Shown: piece by piece, positions 1-8,288 of the stretch | Position numbering within the stretch: position 1 is the stretch's first letter | How the letters are laid out: each line of letters begins with the position of its first letter | Source of the DNA: Palsa-744 sp036498265 | GTDB taxonomy: Bacteria > Actinomycetota > Thermoleophilia > Solirubrobacterales > Solirubrobacteraceae | Length of the DNA stretch: 64,000 nucleotides | Direction of reading: 5' to 3' | NCBI GenBank assembly: GCA_036498265.1 | Contig: DASYFT010000036.1 | Span: forward strand, 1-64,000 | The notes under the pieces: generated by a model | Database searches by the model: none | What the model was told of the DNA's origin: nothing | What the model saw: the letters and a program-made list of their open reading frames with translations, nothing else | Translations under genes and position numbers: made by a program

Positions 1-1
1 C

Positions 2-73
2 GCCGACCAGCACGTGGGGTGGACGGGCAAGCCGACCCTCGCCGGAAGCGGCCCCCTCGCTGCCCGGGCGTAG
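2..73 (+). CDS. possible C-terminal end of an upstream gene (partial)
   Basis: An open frame enters from the left edge and reads 23 residues (ending in PLAARA) to a TAG at 71-73. It may be the tail of a gene that begins outside the window. A stop-free run this short is expected often by chance at this GC content, and no family can be recognised. No terminator-like hairpin is obvious between it and the rhomboid gene. Confidence 0.25.
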   Translation, partial: ADQHVGWTGKPTLAGSGPLAARA

Positions 74-168
74 CGGCCTGCCGCCGGCGCCGGGAGAAGG
101 GCTGTGTCGGTCCCGGGGGCCGCGGGTAGCCTCTGTCGAGGAGCAGGCGCCCGCGCGGCGCGGAAGCG

Positions 169-954
169 ATGATCCCGCTCAAGGACAACATCCCCAACAT
201 ACGCTTCCCGCTGATCACGGTGGCGCTGATCGTCACCAACGTCATCGCCTATCTGCTCTCGATCCGTCACGGCGGGGGTCTGCTCGGCGGGCCGAGCACC
301 TCGACGGTCCTGCACGACGCGGCCATCCCCTACGACTTCACGCACCCCGGGAAATACTGCACGCTGGCACCCAGCGCGACCGAATTCGGCCAGGCCGGCG
401 TTCAGGCCGTCTGCAAGAACGGGCCGTTCCCCGGGCAGATCCCCACCTGGGAGACGGCCATCACGGCCATGTTCCTCCACGGGGGCCTGCTCCACATCGC
501 CGGCAACATGATCTTCCTGGCGATCTTCGGGCCCAACGTCGAGGAAGCCGTCGGACGGCTGAAATTCCTGGTCTTCTACCTCCTCGGCGGCCTCGTGGCG
601 CTCGCAGCGCAGATCGCCGTCAACCCCGACTCGGTCGCGCCCACGCTGGGCGCCTCGGGTGCGATTGCAGCAGTGCTCGGCGGCTACATAGTGCTCTATC
701 CGCGAGCGCGGATCCTCACCCTGATCTTCATCATCTTCTTCGTGACGATCATCGAGGTTCCCGCCGTTGTGGTCCTCGGCTTCTGGTTCCTGGAGCAGAT
801 CCTCTTCGGGGCCGGCGGCCTGATCAACCCGGCCGGCGGAGGTGGCGGTGTCGCCTACTTCGCCCACGTGGGCGGCTTCGTCTTCGGCCTGGCGGTGATC
901 CGCGCCTTCGCCGTCAGGCGCAAAGCGACACGGCCCGGCGTGCCCGTCTACTGA
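169..954 (+). CDS. rhomboid family intramembrane serine protease
   Basis: A 261-residue polytopic membrane protein that should cleave transmembrane substrates within the lipid bilayer. A first membrane segment lies at about residues 12-32, followed by an extracytoplasmic loop with two Cys. The core then carries HGGLLHIAGNM in the second helix, the catalytic serine in GASGAIAA (about residue 165) and the catalytic histidine in AHVGGFVFG near residue 237, in the expected order. Length is normal for a bacterial rhomboid without extra domains. The ATG has a modest GGAAG Shine-Dalgarno. The substrate is unknown. A tiny membrane protein and a DD-carboxypeptidase follow on the same strand, so it may act in envelope maintenance (inference). 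Confidence 0.93.
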   Translation: MIPLKDNIPNIRFPLITVALIVTNVIAYLLSIRHGGGLLGGPSTSTVLHDAAIPYDFTHPGKYCTLAPSATEFGQAGVQAVCKNGPFPGQIPTWETAITAMFLHGGLLHIAGNMIFLAIFGPNVEEAVGRLKFLVFYLLGGLVALAAQIAVNPDSVAPTLGASGAIAAVLGGYIVLYPRARILTLIFIIFFVTIIEVPAVVVLGFWFLEQILFGAGGLINPAGGGGGVAYFAHVGGFVFGLAVIRAFAVRRKATRPGVPVY

Positions 955-1020
955 TGGCCCCGCAGGGCACCCCCGCGTGCGCCACGCCCCCGTGAGCGCC
1001 ATGCCGGCCCGGCTGGCCGC

Positions 1021-1194
1021 GTGAGACGCATCGTCGTGCTGGGCGCCGCGCTCGCATTCATCGCCGGCCTGGCCTTCCTGACCTTCCGCGCGATCGTGGA
1101 ACAGGGCTTTACCCTGGCAAGCGTCGTGTCGATCTTCATCCTCGTGCTCCTCGCGGTCGGGATCGTCGGGGCGCTGCGCGAGCCTCCGCGTTGA
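1021..1194 (+). CDS. small two-helix membrane protein (57 aa)
   Basis: A GTG-started frame encodes 57 residues beginning MRRIVVLGAALAFIAGLAF and ending in REPPR. It has two hydrophobic stretches (about 3-22 and 33-51) separated by an acidic/polar turn, so it is probably a two-TM inner-membrane protein. The stop codon overlaps the TTG start of the next gene as TTGA, a sign of translational coupling with the DD-carboxypeptidase. I do not recognise a named family. Overlap, strong third-position GC and the coherent hydrophobic pattern support a real gene; function is unknown, possibly an envelope accessory protein. Confidence 0.65.
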   Translation: MRRIVVLGAALAFIAGLAFLTFRAIVEQGFTLASVVSIFILVLLAVGIVGALREPPR

Positions 1195-2264
1195 CCGTCG
1201 GCGGCCACAGGCGTCCGGGGCCGGCAAGGCGCAGGCGTCGCTGGTGGCCGGCGGCAGCCGCCGTCCTCGTCCTCGTGGCGGCCGGCGCCGGCGCCGTGGC
1301 GATCGCCCGCGAAGGCCAGGCCCGCCACGGCCCGCGCAGCGCGCGCCACCTCGTGCCTGCCACGCCGCGTCCGAGTCCAGCCGTCGTCACCGCGCCGACG
1401 CGCTCGCCCGTCGGGCTGCCGCTCGGCAGGCCGGCATTCAGGCTCACCGGGCTCGGCGCCCCCGGGGCTGACCCGGTCCGCGTCCCCTTCCACGCCCCGC
1501 CGCGCGCCGGCCTGCTGTTCGACCTCTCCAGCGGCCGCGTGCTGTGGCAGCGCAACGCCACGCGGCGGCTCCCGATCGCAAGCCTCACCAAGATGATGAC
1601 CGCGCTGGTCACGGTCAGCGCCTCGGAGCCCGACGAACCGGTGCTGGTCACCCGCGAAGCCGTCCATGCCGGCGGCTCCAAGGTGGGCGTGCTGCCCGTC
1701 CGCCGGCACGTGCAGCTCGAGAGCATGCTCTACGGGCTGCTGCTGCCCTCGGGCAACGACGCCGCCGTGGCTCTGGCCCAGCACGTCGCCGGCAGCGTCG
1801 CCCGGTTCGTCGCGCGGATGAACGCCAAGGCCGCCAGGCTGGGGCTGGCGTGCACCCGCTTCTCCTCGCCGCACGGCTTCTACGACCGCGACAACTACTC
1901 GTGCGCGGCGGACCTCGCGGTGCTCGCCCACTACGACCTCGCCCAGCGACGGATCGCCCGGGTCACGAAGACGCTCGACGCGGTGCTGCCGTTCCCGATC
2001 AAGGGCGGCAAGCTCTATCTCGCCAACAACAACCCGATGCTCATCTACGGCTACCCGGGCACCACCGGCCTGAAGACCGGCTACACGGAAGCCTCCGGCC
2101 GCTGCCTCGTGGCCACCGCAGAGAGGCACGGGGTGCGCCTCGGTGTGGTGCTGCTCCACTCGCGCGACCCGGCAACCCAGGCAAAGCAGCTCCTCGACCG
2201 CGCCTTCGAGCGCGTCTACGGGCAGCGGCCGGTCCACGAGCCATCCATCCCCAGGGGCGCCTGA
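1191..2264 (+). CDS. D-alanyl-D-alanine carboxypeptidase (peptidase S11, PBP5/6 type)
   Basis: A 357-residue exported penicillin-binding protein that trims the terminal D-Ala from peptidoglycan pentapeptides. A basic N-terminus and a hydrophobic segment (about residues 16-37) form a signal or anchor. A Pro/Arg-rich linker precedes the catalytic domain. All three active-site motifs are present: SLTK (SxxK nucleophile and base), SGND (SxN) and KTG in LKTGYTEASGRC. There is no obvious C-terminal amphipathic anchor, so the N-terminal segment probably tethers it. The TTG start overlaps the stop of the small upstream membrane protein. Start choice is moderately uncertain because the N-terminal region is low complexity. 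Confidence 0.92.
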   Translation: MTVGGHRRPGPARRRRRWWPAAAAVLVLVAAGAGAVAIAREGQARHGPRSARHLVPATPRPSPAVVTAPTRSPVGLPLGRPAFRLTGLGAPGADPVRVPFHAPPRAGLLFDLSSGRVLWQRNATRRLPIASLTKMMTALVTVSASEPDEPVLVTREAVHAGGSKVGVLPVRRHVQLESMLYGLLLPSGNDAAVALAQHVAGSVARFVARMNAKAARLGLACTRFSSPHGFYDRDNYSCAADLAVLAHYDLAQRRIARVTKTLDAVLPFPIKGGKLYLANNNPMLIYGYPGTTGLKTGYTEASGRCLVATAERHGVRLGVVLLHSRDPATQAKQLLDRAFERVYGQRPVHEPSIPRGA

Positions 2265-2352
2265 GGGACGCCGGGCGGGTGTCTCCCGGCGCAGCACGCC
2301 GGGGTGAGCACATGCTCGCGCGGGGTGGAGTACCGTTCGCCCCAGCGAGGAT

Positions 2353-2366
2353 TGACTGGCCAGTCA
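2353..2366. promoter_or_regulatory. 14-bp perfect palindrome, TetR-type operator candidate
   Basis: TGACTGGCCAGTCA is a perfect 14-bp palindrome just upstream of the Shine-Dalgarno (AAGGAG, 2371-2376) of the acyl-CoA dehydrogenase pair and downstream of a TACCGT -10-like hexamer (2331-2336). Short palindromes of this look are typical of TetR-family operators that control acyl-CoA metabolism. A repressor bound here would block transcription. No TetR gene lies in the window, so the regulator would act in trans. Confidence 0.6.
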
Positions 2367-2381
2367 GCCAAAGGAGAAGAC

Positions 2382-3599
2382 GTGGATCTCGACGACACCC
2401 AGGAGCAGGCCGCCTACCGCGCCAAGGTACGCACGTGGCTCGAGGAGCACAAGCCGGAGGCGCCCGTCCTGCAGGGGCCTGGAGCGCTCCAGGACGAGCA
2501 GGAGATACTCGCCGCCCGCCGCGCCTGGCAGGGCAAGCTCGCCGAGAACGGGCTCGCCGGGGTGACCTGGCCGACGGAGTACGGCGGGCAGGGTCTCGGT
2601 CCCATCGAGCAGGTCATCTGCAACCAGGAGATCGCCCGCGCCAAAGTCCCCGGCATCCTCGACGCGATCGGCGTCGGCATGCTCGGTCCCACGATCATCG
2701 CGCACGGCGCCGAGGAGCAGAAGTCGCGCTACCTTCCTCCTCTGCTGCACGGCGACGAGGTGTGGTGCCAGCTGTTCTCCGAGCCCGCCGCGGGCTCGGA
2801 CCTCGCGGCCGTGCAGACGCGTGCCCGCCAGCAGGACGACGGCAGCTGGCGCCTCACGGGTCAGAAGGTCTGGACCACCAACGCCCAGTTCGCCTCCTAC
2901 GGGCTGCTCCTCGCGAGGACGGACGCCGACGTGCCGAAGCACAAGGGCCTGACGATGTTCATCGTGCCGATGGACAGCGAGGGCGTCACGGTCAGGGGCC
3001 TGCGCCAGATCTCCGGCGAGGCCGAGTTCAACGAGGTCTTCTTCGACGACGTCGCGCTCGACTCGAACGCGGTCGTGGGCGGCGTCGGCAACGGCTGGGG
3101 CACGGCGCTCACCACGCTGATGTTCGAGCGCGTCACCATCGGCCTCGGCGGGGAGGGCATGGGCTACAACTCCTCGCGCTTCGCGGCGGCGATCGCCGGT
3201 GACGAGCACGCTCGCCGAGACCCCGAGGTGCGCCACCAGCTGGGCGAGATCTCCTCGGAGCTGCTCGCCGTGAGGTTCACCGGCTACCGCACGCTCACCG
3301 CGCTGCAGAAAGGCCAGATCCCCGGCCCCGAGGCAGGTCTCGCGAAGGTCACGATCGTCAGCGGCGCCATCAAGGCCGGCGACCTGATCGCCGACGTCCT
3401 CGGCCCCGACGCGCTCGCCGAGGATGGTGAGTGGGCCTACATGATCTCGTTCCTCCCGGGTCTGAAGTCAGCCGGCGGAACCGAGGAGATCCTGCGCAAC
3501 ACGGTGGGCGAGCGGGTTCTCGGGCTACCGCCCGAGCCACGTCTCGACAAGGGCATCCCGTTCTCCGAGCTGCGCTCCAAGGAAGGAGCGACGGTATGA
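2382..3599 (+). CDS. acyl-CoA dehydrogenase, first subunit of a pair
   Basis: A 405-residue FAD-dependent acyl-CoA dehydrogenase that introduces the alpha-beta double bond into a CoA thioester. It shows the family order: N-terminal helical domain, the middle beta domain with FSEPAAGSDLA and VWTTNAQFA flavin-contact motifs (about 140-180), and a C-terminal helical domain ending in KSAGGTEEILRNTVGERVLG. I start at GTG 2382 because AAGGAG is well placed before it; an upstream in-frame start at 2304 would run through the promoter and palindrome. The next gene, a shorter homologue, starts inside its stop codon (ATGA). Adjacent unequal FadE genes resemble the heteromeric dehydrogenases of steroid and branched-acid catabolism (inference). 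Confidence 0.93.
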   Translation: MDLDDTQEQAAYRAKVRTWLEEHKPEAPVLQGPGALQDEQEILAARRAWQGKLAENGLAGVTWPTEYGGQGLGPIEQVICNQEIARAKVPGILDAIGVGMLGPTIIAHGAEEQKSRYLPPLLHGDEVWCQLFSEPAAGSDLAAVQTRARQQDDGSWRLTGQKVWTTNAQFASYGLLLARTDADVPKHKGLTMFIVPMDSEGVTVRGLRQISGEAEFNEVFFDDVALDSNAVVGGVGNGWGTALTTLMFERVTIGLGGEGMGYNSSRFAAAIAGDEHARRDPEVRHQLGEISSELLAVRFTGYRTLTALQKGQIPGPEAGLAKVTIVSGAIKAGDLIADVLGPDALAEDGEWAYMISFLPGLKSAGGTEEILRNTVGERVLGLPPEPRLDKGIPFSELRSKEGATV

Positions 3600-4735
3600 A
3601 CCTCGCACTGTCCGACGAGCAGGTCTTCCTGCGCGAGGCCGCGCGCGGGACGCTGTCGCGCGTCAAGACGCTCGAGGCCGCCCGCGAGGCGCTCGACGGC
3701 GAGGAGAACCCGCTGCCCGACCTGTGGCCCGCTGCGAGAGAGGCCGGCTGGCCGGGGCTGCTGATCGACGACGCGCACGGCGGAGCCGGGCTCGACGCCT
3801 TCGACGCGATGCTCGTGCTCGGCGAGTGCGGTCGCGTGCTCGCCGGTATCGAGCTGCTCGGCCACCTGCCCGCCACGGCGATCCTCGGCGGCGCGACGAA
3901 CGCCGGCGCGCAGCTGGAGCCGCTCGCCACGGGCGAGCGCCGCGCAGCCTACCTGCCGGTCAGCCCGCCCGACGACCTCGAGCAGCGTTGGTCGGTCGAC
4001 CCCGCGGCGGGAGCCGGGCGTGCGCCTGCGCCCGCCGTCACGGGCTCGGGCGATGACGCGCGTGTCAGCGGCCGGCTGTCGTTCGTCCCGGACGCCCCCG
4101 GAGCGGACCTGCTCGTGGGTGTCGCGCTGCTCGACGGCAAGCCGGTCGGCGTGGCGATCGAGGCGGATGCCTCCGGCGTGTCGGTGGAGCCGGTCCGCCG
4201 CTACGACGCCACCCGCTCGCTCGGGCACGTCACGCTCAAGGACGCGCCCGCGACCGTGCTCGACACGCCCACCGACCAGCTGGCAGCGGCCTGGTACCTC
4301 GCGCAGGCGCTGATCGCCGCTGAGTCGATCGGCAGCGTCGAGACCGCCCTCGAGGTCTCGGTCGTCTACGCCAAGGAGCGCCACACGTTCGGCCGTGCGA
4401 TCGGCTCATACCAGGCCGTCAAGCACGCCCTCACCGAGGTCCTGCGCCAGCAGGAGAACGGCCGCTCGCTCCTCTACTACGCCGGCTGGGCGCGCGAAGG
4501 CAAGCCCGAGGAGTTCCCGCTGGCCGCCAGCGCCGCCCGCTCGGTCGCCGGCCGCGCGCTCGACGAGGCCGCCCGCACGATGATCTCGGTGCACGGAGGC
4601 ATCGGCGCCACCTGGGAGCACGACGCGCCGCTCTACTTCCGCCGCGCGCAGCTCTCCCGCCGCCTGCTCGGCGGCACCGGCCGGGCCACCGACAGGGTCG
4701 CCGCCGAGCTGCTGGCCGAAGCCGACGCCGCCTGA
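3596..4735 (+). CDS. acyl-CoA dehydrogenase, second subunit of a pair
   Basis: A 379-residue acyl-CoA dehydrogenase homologue starting at ATG 3596, overlapping the stop of the preceding gene (ATGA) with GGAAGGAG upstream. It begins MNLALSDEQVFLREAARGTL, is shorter and more divergent than its partner, and its C-terminal domain has VSVVYAKERHTFGRAIGSYQ and MISVHGGIGATWEHDAPLY, typical of the small subunit of alpha2beta2 FadE enzymes. The flavin-binding middle domain is poorly conserved, so in a heteromer only the partner may bind a complete active site. Fatty acid, sterol side chain or other acyl-CoA could be the substrate; sequence does not decide. Confidence 0.9.
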   Translation: MNLALSDEQVFLREAARGTLSRVKTLEAAREALDGEENPLPDLWPAAREAGWPGLLIDDAHGGAGLDAFDAMLVLGECGRVLAGIELLGHLPATAILGGATNAGAQLEPLATGERRAAYLPVSPPDDLEQRWSVDPAAGAGRAPAPAVTGSGDDARVSGRLSFVPDAPGADLLVGVALLDGKPVGVAIEADASGVSVEPVRRYDATRSLGHVTLKDAPATVLDTPTDQLAAAWYLAQALIAAESIGSVETALEVSVVYAKERHTFGRAIGSYQAVKHALTEVLRQQENGRSLLYYAGWAREGKPEEFPLAASAARSVAGRALDEAARTMISVHGGIGATWEHDAPLYFRRAQLSRRLLGGTGRATDRVAAELLAEADAA

Positions 4736-4738
4736 GCA

Positions 4739-4752
4739 GGCGCTTCAGCGCC
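4739..4752. terminator. hairpin between convergent genes
   Basis: GGCGC-TTCA-GCGCC forms a compact hairpin spanning the 9-bp gap between the convergent acyl-CoA dehydrogenase and transglycosylase-like genes and running into the latter's stop region. It could end transcription in both directions. There is no U-tract. Confidence 0.4.
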
Positions 4753-5692
4753 GGTGGGCGGTCCTGCGCGCCGGCGCGGCCGGGCGGGCGCGCGCGAGCG
4801 CGGCCAGCACGGGCGCGCCGTAGGCGGCGTGCACCGCTTCGATGAGACCACCTCCGACGCCGCAGTTGATGCAGAAGCCGTGCTGCGACCAGCCGATCGC
4901 CCGCGCGAGCACCTGATCGGCGTAGACGACGCCGTCGGCGTCGTGACCGTAAAAGGCGTAGGCGGCGTCCCATGCGCTGCCGTCCAGCGCGTACCCGGCG
5001 CCGTCCGCCGAGAGCAGGTGCGCTGCGGCCATGATCGAGTCGAAGTCGTCGTAGATAGAGGGGTGCGTCGGGGTGGCATGGTCATAGCTCGCGGGACGGC
5101 GACCGTATACGTATGAGTCGGAGACGAGGTCCCAGGTGGTGATCCGGCCGTTGGTGACGTTGAACTGCATGGGCCCGCCGCAGCAGTGGGCGAAGTTCAG
5201 CCCGCGGTAGGTGCTCGGGGCGGTCGAGAAGGCCGTCTCCTGCATGTGGATCGAGGCGAGCAGCAGCCAGCTCACGCCGAACGTTCGCTGGGCCGTGGCG
5301 TAGATCGGATAGAAGCCTTCGAGCCATCTGCCGGCGATGTGCGACTCGGCGGCGGCGATCGAGCGTGCTTCGGCGAGAGCCTGGCGGCTCGAGCGCCGCG
5401 CGGCAGGGGATGCGTGCCCTTGCCCCGCGCCCGCCTCACCGGACAGTCCCGGGCGCGCCGCGCCGGCCAGTGCGCTCGCCGCCGCCGCTCGGCCCGGCAC
5501 GGGGGTCGAGGCGGTGAGCGGGACAGGAGGCGGCACGGCCGCCGTGGTTCCCCCGAAGGCGCCGGCGAGAACCGCGACGAACACGCCGAGGCCGAGCAGC
5601 CCGATCGAGCACGCCAGAAGCCACGCGCGCAGCTCCGAGGGCTGCGCCGGCAGATGTGCGATGGGGGCTGAGGCTTGCGATGAGTCGGGCAT
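4745..5692 (-). CDS. membrane-anchored lytic transglycosylase-like protein
   Basis: A 315-residue protein with a cytoplasmic N-terminus, one membrane helix (about residues 25-47), a Pro/Ala-rich linker and a C-terminal lysozyme-like domain. The likely catalytic glutamate is in ASIHMQETAFS, followed by GGPMQF, which corresponds to the GxMQ motif of SLT transglycosylases, and AAHLLSADG and AYAFYGHD helices. It should act on peptidoglycan outside the membrane. Two Cys pairs (NFAHCC and HGFCINCG) may form disulfides. The first gene of the divergent strand starts about 115 bp away. It could also be a non-catalytic SLT homologue; the retained Glu argues for activity. Confidence 0.75.
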   Translation of the reverse strand: MPDSSQASAPIAHLPAQPSELRAWLLACSIGLLGLGVFVAVLAGAFGGTTAAVPPPVPLTASTPVPGRAAAASALAGAARPGLSGEAGAGQGHASPAARRSSRQALAEARSIAAAESHIAGRWLEGFYPIYATAQRTFGVSWLLLASIHMQETAFSTAPSTYRGLNFAHCCGGPMQFNVTNGRITTWDLVSDSYVYGRRPASYDHATPTHPSIYDDFDSIMAAAHLLSADGAGYALDGSAWDAAYAFYGHDADGVVYADQVLARAIGWSQHGFCINCGVGGGLIEAVHAAYGAPVLAALARARPAAPARRTAHRR

Positions 5693-5794
5693 CTCGGACC
5701 GGCGCTACACGCTAGCGGCGCCGGTCGGTGGAATCGACCGTCAACCGGTCCATGCGGCGCTGTGAGGAGTCTCACCCCCCGATTAGCGGTTACT

Positions 5795-5800
5795 TAGGAT
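5795..5800 (+). promoter_or_regulatory. -10 element of a leaderless gene
   Basis: TAGGAT lies 8 nt before the ATG at 5809 and no Shine-Dalgarno fits between, so the mRNA probably starts at the start codon. A short inverted repeat GTGAG-N4-CTCAC lies upstream at 5762-5775. Confidence 0.55.
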
Positions 5801-5808
5801 GACCCAGG

Positions 5809-7092
5809 ATGGTTCTGCAGGTGAGCGGCTCCTCGATCGCCCGGCGAGCGGCGGGCTGCGCACTTGCGGGGCTCGCGCTGCTCCTGTCGCTCGCCGCCTG
5901 CGGCGCCGGAGCGGGCGGTGGCTCCAGCGCGCACGCGAGCGCCGCCGATCCGCACATGAGTTGCCCAGAGCTGGTCCTCGACACGCTGGGCCGCGTGGTG
6001 CGCCGTGTCTACCGCGAGGGCGTCGCGAGCGAACGGACCGGCGCCGCGCGACATCTCATAGCCGGATCGATCCCGCTTCGCGAAGCGGTGCAGGCGGGCG
6101 ACAGCGCCGCCGCGACCGCCGCCGCCAAGGCACTGGTGGCGGGCGGGCACATGACCAACCTGCGCGTCGTGCAGGGCACGCGGGTCCTCGCCGACGTCGG
6201 CGTACCGGCGGTGGCGCCGCTCCGCGGGACGATCCGCGGCGCGCACGGCACCCCGATCGCGAGCTACGTCAGCAGCGTCTGGGCCGACGAAGGCTTCATC
6301 GCCGAGTCCGATGGGATCGGCCAGGGGCTCATCGCCCTGCGCGCGAGGGGCCGCAGCATCGGCGGCTCGCTGCCCATCCACCCGGGGCCGCTGCCACAGG
6401 CCGGCACGCTGAGCTACCAGCACGTCCGCTACCAGTACACCTCCTTCGGCGGGACGGCCTACCCCGCCGGCGCGCTGCGCATCTACCTCCTCAAGCCCGT
6501 CAGCTCCACCGCCGCCTTCTGCGGCCGCACCAGCGAGGACACGGTCGTATCGGTCCTCAGCCGCGAGGCATCGCTGATCTACGCCGGCGAGGCGGGCCGG
6601 CGCACCCTGCCCCAGGTCCGCCGGGTGCAGGGCGACCCGGCCCTGCTGGATGCGGTCGCCCGAAGCGATCCGGCGGCCACGAGGCTGGCCGTCGAAGCGC
6701 TGCTCAACCAGCACATCGTGCGCCTGCGGGTGAGCGCTCGAGGGCGACTGCTGGCGGACGTGGGCGGCCCCTATGTGCTCGCTCCGGTCCGCGCCGCGCT
6801 GACCCTCGGCGGGCGCACGATCGGCAGCTTCGTGCTCTCGATCCAGGACGACGAGGGCTATCTGCGCCTCACCAAGCGGCTCGCCGGCCTCAGCGTGCTC
6901 ATGTACATGAACGACCGCGGCGGGCACCCCGTGCTGGTGAAGAACAGCCTCGGCCCCGAACCGGGGAGCGTCCCGGACAGCGGCTCCTACAGCTACCGCG
7001 GGCGCAGCTTCCGCGTGTTCACCATCCACGCCCACGCGTTCCCGTCGGGACCGCTGCGGATCAACGTGCTGATCCCGATTCCCTACACGTAG
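5809..7092 (+). CDS. secreted lipoprotein with two repeated sensor-like domains
   Basis: A 427-residue exported lipoprotein: a short basic start, hydrophobic signal (about 10-28) and a lipobox LSLAAC. The mature part contains two related halves. Each has a helical segment with alternating Ala/Arg, a strand with LRV and RVLADVG or RLLADVG, then APVR or APLR and a SYVSSVWADEGF or SFVLSIQDDEGY strand. This internal duplication resembles tandem single-Cache (extracytoplasmic ligand-binding) folds, but without a kinase or cyclase it is only a binding protein candidate. A TAGGAT -10 sits 8 nt upstream, implying a leaderless transcript. Function unknown; it is not in an operon with its convergent neighbour transaldolase. 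Confidence 0.7.
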   Translation: MVLQVSGSSIARRAAGCALAGLALLLSLAACGAGAGGGSSAHASAADPHMSCPELVLDTLGRVVRRVYREGVASERTGAARHLIAGSIPLREAVQAGDSAAATAAAKALVAGGHMTNLRVVQGTRVLADVGVPAVAPLRGTIRGAHGTPIASYVSSVWADEGFIAESDGIGQGLIALRARGRSIGGSLPIHPGPLPQAGTLSYQHVRYQYTSFGGTAYPAGALRIYLLKPVSSTAAFCGRTSEDTVVSVLSREASLIYAGEAGRRTLPQVRRVQGDPALLDAVARSDPAATRLAVEALLNQHIVRLRVSARGRLLADVGGPYVLAPVRAALTLGGRTIGSFVLSIQDDEGYLRLTKRLAGLSVLMYMNDRGGHPVLVKNSLGPEPGSVPDSGSYSYRGRSFRVFTIHAHAFPSGPLRINVLIPIPYT

Positions 7093-7161
7093 ACCGGGCG
7101 GGATACGGACTCCCGCTCCGGCTTGGCGCGGTAGCGGGCGCCGAGGCACCGCCGGCGATGC

Positions 7162-8277
7162 TCACGCCGGTGCGAGCGACTCCTGCTTGGCGCGCAGCGC
7201 CTTCATCAGATCCTCGAAGGACTGGGCGAATTTCTCCACGCCCTCGCGCTCGAGCGTCTGCGTCACGTCGTCGTAGTCGACGCCCGCCTTCGCCAGCTCG
7301 TCGAGCACGCGTCGCGCCTCGTCGAGCCCCTTATCCAGGCGCACCTGCGGGTCGCCGTGATCCTGATACGCCTCGATGGTCTCCTCCGGCATCGTGTCCA
7401 CGGTGTCCGGGCCGATCAGCTCCTCGACGTACATCACGTCCGGGTAGGCGGGGTTCTTGGTCGAGGTCGACGCCCACAGCACCCGCTGCGGGGTCGCGCC
7501 CTTGCCGGCCAGGAACTCCCAGCGCGAACCGGCGAAGGCCTCGCAGTAGTGGCTGTAGGCCAGCTTCGCGTTGGCGATCGCGAGCTTGCCCTTGAGCTCG
7601 TCGTGACCGCCGATCTCATCGAGGCGCCTGTCCGTCTCGGTATCGATCCGCGAGACGAAGAAGCTGGCCACGGAGGCCACCTTGCGCGGATCGCCGCCCT
7701 CGGCGACCAGGCGCTCGATGCCCCGCAGGTAGGACTCGGCCACCTCGGCGTAGCGGCGGAGCGAGAAGATCAGCGTGACGTTGATCGAGCGCCCCTTCGC
7801 GACCACGTCCTCGATCGCCGCGAGACCCGGCTTGGTCGCCGGGATCTTCACCATCAGGTTCGGCCGATCGACCTCCTCGTGCAGCCGCATGGCCTCGCGG
7901 AAGGTCGGGAGCGCATCGTAGGCCAGGCGGGGATCGACCTCGAGCGAGACGTAGCCGTCGCGACCGCCGCCGCCGTCCCACACCGGCCGGAACAGGTCGC
8001 AGGCGTCCATGATGTCCTGCTCGGCCAGCGCCCAGAACGTCTCGTCCACGTCCTTGCCCTGCGCCGCGAGCTCGTGCAGCTGGTCGTCGTAGGCGTCATC
8101 GGACGTCATGGCCTTCTGGAAGATCGTCGGGTTCGACGTCGCACCCACGACCGCGAAGTCGTCCATCAGCGTCTGCAGGTGGCCGCCGCGGATCGACTGC
8201 CGGGAGAGGTAGTCGATCCAGACGCTCTGGCCGAGCGCGGAGAGCCGTTGCAGGGGGGGAAGATCCTCGGAGCCCAT
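7162..8277 (-). CDS. tal: transaldolase
   Basis: A 371-residue transaldolase that transfers a dihydroxyacetone unit between sugar phosphates in the non-oxidative pentose phosphate pathway. The N-terminus (LGQSVWIDYLSRQSIRGG) and GATSNPTIFQKAM identify the long actinobacterial/cyanobacterial type. The Schiff-base lysine is in LMVKIPATKPG, and INVTLIFSLRRY and SVASFFVSRIDTE follow in order. The ATG at 8277 has an excellent AAGGAGG Shine-Dalgarno 6 nt upstream, so the longer open frame to 8973, inside the transketolase gene, is not used. It lies 11 bp after the transketolase stop and is surely co-transcribed. Confidence 0.96.
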   Translation of the reverse strand: MGSEDLPPLQRLSALGQSVWIDYLSRQSIRGGHLQTLMDDFAVVGATSNPTIFQKAMTSDDAYDDQLHELAAQGKDVDETFWALAEQDIMDACDLFRPVWDGGGGRDGYVSLEVDPRLAYDALPTFREAMRLHEEVDRPNLMVKIPATKPGLAAIEDVVAKGRSINVTLIFSLRRYAEVAESYLRGIERLVAEGGDPRKVASVASFFVSRIDTETDRRLDEIGGHDELKGKLAIANAKLAYSHYCEAFAGSRWEFLAGKGATPQRVLWASTSTKNPAYPDVMYVEELIGPDTVDTMPEETIEAYQDHGDPQVRLDKGLDEARRVLDELAKAGVDYDDVTQTLEREGVEKFAQSFEDLMKALRAKQESLAPA

Positions 8278-8288
8278 GGTCGCCTCCT

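Noticed and set aside
948..2297. Long minus-strand open frame of 449 codons over the DD-carboxypeptidase gene
   Set aside because: Its sequence is Arg/Gly/Ala-rich without domains, it is antisense to a clear PBP with all motifs, and such frames appear throughout because of the high third-position GC.
2304..2381. Upstream extension of the first acyl-CoA dehydrogenase
   Set aside because: It would include the -10-like element and the palindrome; the GTG at 2382 has a proper AAGGAG.
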